This document shows positions 27,510 to 32,135 of a DNA stretch of 32,135 nt, piece after piece. Numbering within the stretch: position 1 is the stretch's first letter; each line of letters opens with the position of its first letter. Both the position numbers and the translations under genes were made by a program. This stretch comes from Phenylobacterium sp. (lineage in GTDB: Bacteria > Pseudomonadota > Alphaproteobacteria > Caulobacterales > Caulobacteraceae), in contig PLEH01000053.1 in the NCBI GenBank assembly GCA_003136395.1, forward strand, positions 1-32,135, read 5' to 3'. The notes below the pieces were generated by a model that saw nothing but the letters and a program-made list of their open reading frames with translations, ran no database searches and was not told the DNA's origin.

Positions 27510-27871
27510 AGCGGTCGCGTCTGGGACCCCGCCACCTCGCGCATCTCCATGACGCCTTCCCAGCCCGGCATGTGGTCGGCGTGGAGTTGCATGAACTCGA
27601 CGGCCAGCGCCAGACCCTCATCGCGGTCCTTCACCTCGAAGACCGCGTAGCCGCCGATCGCTTCCTTGGTTTCGGAGAATGGGCCATCGAGGACGGAGAC
27701 CTTGCCGCGGGCGTTGGCGATCCGTGCGCCCATGGCGAGCGGCATGAGGCCCCCGTCGTCGAGCATCCGGCCCGCGGCGATCTCACGGGTCGCGAGGGTG
27801 TGCATCGCCTCCATTAGCTCAGGCGTCGGTCCCATGGTGGCGGCCGAGGTGATGATGAACATGACGCGCAT
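27506..27871 (-). CDS. YciI / YCII-related family protein (DGPF type)
   Basis: MRVMFIITSAATM..., VSVLDGPFSETKEAIGGYAVFEVKDRDEGLALA. Stop overlaps the nth stop (ctaa). Confidence 0.9.
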   Translation of the reverse strand: MRVMFIITSAATMGPTPELMEAMHTLATREIAAGRMLDDGGLMPLAMGARIANARGKVSVLDGPFSETKEAIGGYAVFEVKDRDEGLALAVEFMQLHADHMPGWEGVMEMREVAGSQTRPL

Positions 27872-28060
27872 CTGGCGATCTCTCCGTGCGGCGATCCGGA
27901 GCGACATCGCCGCGGCAGCTCGCGGACAGGATGACGAACCGGCCCCCTCAGCGTCCGACATTCGGCTTTTCACAAAATCTCAGCGCCTGTCGCCCACGTT
28001 GCGGCGAACACCGATCTTCTGTAAGCCCCGCCCTCGCCTCCGCCGCCGGAAAGCCCAGCA

Positions 28061-29050
28061 ATGCCAGACCTCTACGACGTCGCCGCGATCGGCAACGCCA
28101 TCGTCGACGTGATCGCGCCGGCGGACGACGCCTTCCTGGCGGCTAACAGCCTCGACAAGGGCGCGATGATGCTGGTCGATCAGGCCCAGTCGCAGGCGCT
28201 CTACGCCAAGATGGCGGCGGGCGTAGAGACCTCTGGCGGCTCGGCGGGCAACACCATCGCCGGCGTCGCCAGCTACGGCGGCAAGGCGGCCTATCTGGGC
28301 AAGGTGGCCGACGACCCGCTCGGCAAGGTTTTCGCTCACGACATGCGCGCCGTCGGCGCCCACTTCGACACCGTCCCCCTGGTGGGCGGCAAGGCCACCG
28401 CGGTCTCGATGATCAACGTCACGCCCGACGGCCAGCGCACCATGTGCACCTTCCTGGGCGCCTCGGTGGAGTTCACCGACGCCGATGTGGACAAGGACGT
28501 CATCGAAGGCGCGAAGATCGTCTACCTGGAGGGCTACCTCTTCGACGCCGAACCGGCCCGCCGGGCCTTCGCCAAGGCCGCGGCGCTCGCGCATGGCTCG
28601 GGACGGATGATCGCGCTGACGCTCTCCGACGGCTTCGTGGTGGAACGCCACCGCGCCGGCCTGATGGGCTTCATCGAGGGCCAGGTGGACCTCCTGTTCG
28701 CCAACGACAGCGAGATCCGCGCCCTCTTCCAGACCGACGACTTCGACACGGCCGTCGAGGCGCTGCGCCCGCACGTGAAGCTGGCCGCCGTCACCCGCGG
28801 CGCCGCCGGCTCGGTGGTGCTCAGCCAGGGCGAACGGCTGTCGGTGAAGGCCGAAGCGGTGCAGAAAGTCGTGGACACCACCGGCGCTGGCGACCAATAC
28901 GCAGCCGGATTCATGTTCGGCCTTTCGCGGGGGCGGCCGCTGCAGCAATGCGGCCAACTGGGCTCTCTCGCGGCGGCCGAGGTGATATCGCACTACGGTC
29001 CGCGTCCGCTGGTCTCGCTCAAGGACCTCGCCGCGGCGAAGGGATATTAG
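28061..29050 (+). CDS. adenosine kinase / PfkB-family carbohydrate kinase
   Basis: YDVAAIGNAIVDVIA, GGSAGNTIAGVASYGGKAAYLGKVADDPLG, VDTTGAGDQYAAGFMFGL (PfkB signature 2). Confidence 0.93.
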   Translation: MPDLYDVAAIGNAIVDVIAPADDAFLAANSLDKGAMMLVDQAQSQALYAKMAAGVETSGGSAGNTIAGVASYGGKAAYLGKVADDPLGKVFAHDMRAVGAHFDTVPLVGGKATAVSMINVTPDGQRTMCTFLGASVEFTDADVDKDVIEGAKIVYLEGYLFDAEPARRAFAKAAALAHGSGRMIALTLSDGFVVERHRAGLMGFIEGQVDLLFANDSEIRALFQTDDFDTAVEALRPHVKLAAVTRGAAGSVVLSQGERLSVKAEAVQKVVDTTGAGDQYAAGFMFGLSRGRPLQQCGQLGSLAAAEVISHYGPRPLVSLKDLAAAKGY

Positions 29051-29053
29051 ACG

Positions 29054-29644
29054 ATGGCCCGCACGGCGGAGGTTGTCCGCAACACCAAGGAGACCCAGAT
29101 CCGGATCGTGCTCGATCTGGACGGCTCGGGCTCGTCCACGGTTTCCACCGGCATCGGCTTCTTCGACCACATGCTGGAGAGCTTCATCCGGCACGGCGGG
29201 TTCGACGCCACCATCGAGACCAAGGGCGACCTGCACATCGACATGCACCACACGGTGGAAGACACCGGGATCGTGCTCGGCCAGGCGTTCGCCCAGGCGC
29301 TGGACGGCTTCAAGGGCGTGCGCCGGTTCGGCCACGCCTATATTCCCATGGACGAGACCCTGACGCGAGCCGCCATCGACCTGTCCAACCGGCCGTACCT
29401 GATCTGGAACGTGTCCTATTTGACCCCGAAGGTGGGTGATATGGACACCGAGCTCTTCAAGGAGTTCCACCAGGCCTTCGCCATGAACTGCGGCGCCTGC
29501 GTGCACCTTGAGACCCTCTACGGGAAGAACTCACACCACATCGCCGAGAGCGGCTTCAAGGCGCTGGCGCGCGCCCTGCGCCACGCCGTCGAACTCGACC
29601 CCAAGACCCACGGCCACGCACCTTCCACCAAGGGCGTGCTCTAG
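29054..29644 (+). CDS. hisB: imidazoleglycerol-phosphate dehydratase
   Basis: GIGFFDHMLESFIRHGGFD, DLHIDMHHTVEDTGIVLGQAF, NCGACVHLETLYGKNSHHIAESGFKALARAL. Confidence 0.97.
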   Translation: MARTAEVVRNTKETQIRIVLDLDGSGSSTVSTGIGFFDHMLESFIRHGGFDATIETKGDLHIDMHHTVEDTGIVLGQAFAQALDGFKGVRRFGHAYIPMDETLTRAAIDLSNRPYLIWNVSYLTPKVGDMDTELFKEFHQAFAMNCGACVHLETLYGKNSHHIAESGFKALARALRHAVELDPKTHGHAPSTKGVL

Positions 29645-29655
29645 GATTTTTCCCC

Positions 29656-30294
29656 ATGCAGAGCGTCGCCCTGATCAACTACGGGTCGGGCAACCTTCGC
29701 TCGGCCGAAAAGGCCCTCATCCGCGCCGCGGACGGGAAGAGCGAGATCGTGGTCACCGATGACCCGGACGTCGTCGCCGCCGCCGACCGCGTCGTGCTGC
29801 CGGGCGTCGGCGCGTTCGCCTCCTGCATGGCCGCGCTCGAGGCCCGGTCCGGCGTCATCGAGGCGATGACCGAGGCGGTGCACGGCAAGGGCGCGCCGTT
29901 CCTGGGCATCTGCGTCGGCATGCAGCTCCTGGCCTCCCGCGGCCTGGAGTTCGGCGAGACGCCGGGCCTCGACTGGATCGCCGGCGATGTGCGCAGGCTG
30001 GTCGACGGCGGCGACCCGGCCATCAAGATCCCGCACATGGGCTGGAACAGCCTCTCCGGCGTCACCGACCAGCCGCTGTTCGCGGGCCTGAAGACTGGGC
30101 AGACCGTCTATTTCACCCACTCCTTCGCCTTTTTCCCGAAGGACGAGGCCGATGTGGCGGCCTATGTGGAGCACGGCGAACGGTTCCCTGCGGCCGTGGC
30201 GCGCGGCAATGTGGCCGGCGTGCAGTTCCACCCGGAGAAGAGCCAAGCCTCCGGCCTCGGCCTTCTCGCCCGCTTCCTGGAGTGGCAGCCTTGA
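29656..30294 (+). CDS. hisH: imidazole glycerol phosphate synthase, glutaminase subunit
   Basis: ALINYGSGNLRSAEKAL, VVLPGVGAFASCM, LGICVGMQLL, GVQFHPEKSQASGL. Confidence 0.97.
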   Translation: MQSVALINYGSGNLRSAEKALIRAADGKSEIVVTDDPDVVAAADRVVLPGVGAFASCMAALEARSGVIEAMTEAVHGKGAPFLGICVGMQLLASRGLEFGETPGLDWIAGDVRRLVDGGDPAIKIPHMGWNSLSGVTDQPLFAGLKTGQTVYFTHSFAFFPKDEADVAAYVEHGERFPAAVARGNVAGVQFHPEKSQASGLGLLARFLEWQP

Positions 30295-31013
30295 TCCTCT
30301 ATCCCGCCATCGACCTGAAGGACGGCCACTGTGTCCGCGTGGTGCACGGCGACCTGTCGACGGCGACGGTGTTCAACACCTCCCCGGCCGCCCAGGCCCG
30401 CGCCTGGGTCGAGGGCGGCTTCCATTGGATCCACGTGGTCGACCTGAACGGCGCGGTCTCCGGCAAGGCGGTGAACCAGGCCGCGGTGGAGGAAATCCTC
30501 AACGCCGTCTCCGTGCCGGTGCAGCTGGGCGGCGGCATCCGCACCCTGGCCGATATCGAGGGCTGGATCGAGGCGGGCGTCTCCCGCGTGATCCTGGGCA
30601 CGGTCGCCGTCCGCCAGCCGGAGATCGTCCGCGAGGCCGCCAAGGCCTGGCCCGAGCAGATCGCCGTCAGCGTCGACGTGCGCAAGGGCAAGGTCGCCGT
30701 ACAGGGCTGGACGGAGGACAGCGACCTCGACGCCATCACCGTCGCCAAGCGGTTCGAGGACGTGGGCGTCTCGGCCCTGATCATCACCGATATCGACCGT
30801 GACGGCACGACCATGGGCTTCAACGTCGAAGCCTTCGGGGTCATCGCCGACGCGGTGGCGATCCCGGTGATAGCGGCCGGAGGCCTGGCCACCGTCGACG
30901 ACATCGTGCGGCTCAAGGCCCGCAAGGGGACGAAGATCGCCGGCGCGGTGCTCGGCCGCGCGCTCTACAACGGCGACATCGTGCCGGCCGCCGCCCTGAA
31001 GGCCGCGGCCTGA
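30282..31013 (+). CDS. hisA: phosphoribosylformimino-5-aminoimidazole carboxamide ribotide isomerase
   Basis: [52 protein letters not shown] 30282 or TTG 30291 start, overlapping the hisH end. Confidence 0.96.
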   Translation: MAALILYPAIDLKDGHCVRVVHGDLSTATVFNTSPAAQARAWVEGGFHWIHVVDLNGAVSGKAVNQAAVEEILNAVSVPVQLGGGIRTLADIEGWIEAGVSRVILGTVAVRQPEIVREAAKAWPEQIAVSVDVRKGKVAVQGWTEDSDLDAITVAKRFEDVGVSALIITDIDRDGTTMGFNVEAFGVIADAVAIPVIAAGGLATVDDIVRLKARKGTKIAGAVLGRALYNGDIVPAAALKAAA

Positions 31014-31798
31014 TGTTGCGCGTGCGCGTCATCCCCTGCCTGGACGTCAAGGACGGCCGGGTGGTGAAGGGCGTGCGGTTCGTGTCCTTACGCGACGCCG
31101 GCGACCCGGTGGAGCAGGCGAGGGCTTACGACGCCGCCGGCGCCGACGAACTGATGTTCCTCGACATCACCGCCAGCCACGAGAACCGGGGCACCATCCT
31201 CGACGTGGTGGCCCGCACGGCCGACGTCTGTTTCATGCCGCTCTCGGTGGGCGGCGGCATCCGCACCGTCGAGGACGCGCGCCGCCTGCTGCTGGCCGGC
31301 GCCGACAAGATCTCGATCAACACCGCCGCCGTCGAGAACCGCGACCTGATCGCCGCCTGCGCCGACGCCTTCGGCAGCCAGGCCACCGTGGTGGCCATCG
31401 ACGCCAAGCGGGTGGGCCCCTCAACAGGAGCGGGGGCCTGGCGCGTCTTCACCTACGGCGGACGCACCGACACCGGCCTGGACGTCGTGGACTACGCCGC
31501 CGAAGCGGTTTCGCGGGGCGCGGGCGAGATCCTGCTCACCTCCATGGACCGCGACGGGGCCAAGATCGGCTACGACCTCGATCTCCTGAAGGCGGTGACG
31601 GGCGCGGTCTCGGTGCCGGTGATCGCCTCGGGCGGGGCGGGGAACGCCCAGCACATGGTGGACGCGGTGACCAAGGGCCACGCCGACGCGGTGCTGGCCG
31701 CGTCGATCTTCCACTTCGGCGAGGTCTCGATCTCCGAGGTGAAGCGCGCCATGGCCGCCGCCCACATCCCGGTCCGCCAGACGGAGATCGCCGCATGA
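31013..31798 (+). CDS. hisF: imidazole glycerol phosphate synthase, cyclase subunit
   Basis: [80 protein letters not shown]. Confidence 0.98.
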   Translation: MLRVRVIPCLDVKDGRVVKGVRFVSLRDAGDPVEQARAYDAAGADELMFLDITASHENRGTILDVVARTADVCFMPLSVGGGIRTVEDARRLLLAGADKISINTAAVENRDLIAACADAFGSQATVVAIDAKRVGPSTGAGAWRVFTYGGRTDTGLDVVDYAAEAVSRGAGEILLTSMDRDGAKIGYDLDLLKAVTGAVSVPVIASGGAGNAQHMVDAVTKGHADAVLAASIFHFGEVSISEVKRAMAAAHIPVRQTEIAA

Positions 31799-32118
31799 GC
31801 CGTTTCGCCGAAGTCCTGGCGCGCCTGACCGCCGTGATCGAGAGCCGCAGGGGCGGCGACCCGGTCGCGTCCTACACGGCCAGGCTGCTGTCCGATCCGT
31901 CGCTGGCCGCCAAGAAGCTGGGCGAGGAGGCCGTGGAGACGGTCATCGCGGCTGTGCAGGGCGACAAGGCCGCGCTGGCCGCCGAAAGCGCCGACCTGAT
32001 CTACCACTGGCTGGTGGTGCTGGCCGCCGCCGGGGTTTCGCTGGACGAGGTCGCGGCCAAGCTGGCGGCTCGCGAGGGAACCTCCGGCCTCGACGAGAAG
32101 GTTTCGCGGAAGTCCTAG
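31795..32118 (+). CDS. hisE: phosphoribosyl-ATP diphosphatase
   Basis: [51 protein letters not shown]. Confidence 0.96.
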   Translation: MSRFAEVLARLTAVIESRRGGDPVASYTARLLSDPSLAAKKLGEEAVETVIAAVQGDKAALAAESADLIYHWLVVLAAAGVSLDEVAAKLAAREGTSGLDEKVSRKS

Positions 32119-32135
32119 AGCCTGACCGCGCTTAG

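Noticed and set aside
29054-32118. his gene cluster as unusual
   Set aside because: hisB-hisH-hisA-hisF-hisE with short overlaps is a standard alphaproteobacterial arrangement.

Overview
This is a GC-rich alphaproteobacterial chromosome segment, probably Caulobacterales (inferred from the CC0125/CC1285-type lipoprotein, gene content and style). It is mostly housekeeping. From left to right it carries the rpe 5' end, an RsmB-type rRNA methyltransferase, an SDHAF4/DUF1674 protein, pyrF, MarC, an SDR, kup, argG, a MAPEG protein, a CC0125-type lipoprotein, DUF4337, a PEPxxWA-CTERM protein, tRNA-Gly(GCC), DUF6065, a ProX-like protein, a YbbN-like thioredoxin, a Lon-N protein, Trm112, a PLP-dependent (sphingosine-phosphate-lyase-like) enzyme, an NTF2-fold immunity-like protein, a UbiH-family hydroxylase, fabI, a ClC channel with CBS, fabB, fabA, an SH3 protein, a 2-hydroxyacid dehydrogenase, a MoeB/ThiF-like protein, DUF2244, nth, YciI, adenosine kinase and hisB-hisH-hisA-hisF-hisE. 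I found no phage, CRISPR, transposase or defence island. The most interesting signal is non-coding: several complex palindromic elements. (i) A ~138-bp multi-hairpin repeat occurs in three copies with covarying stems, always at gene 3' ends. (ii) Two further elements of different sequence but the same hairpin / long-stem / hairpin design also sit between convergent genes. (iii) A triple-hairpin palindromic block lies in frame inside the SDHAF4-like gene. (iv) A ~76-bp near-perfect inverted repeat precedes the Lon-N gene. Convergent gene junctions here are bimodal: they either overlap/abut (15 bp or less) or contain one of these elements. I ran no database searches. Family calls come from recognised motifs in the supplied translations.
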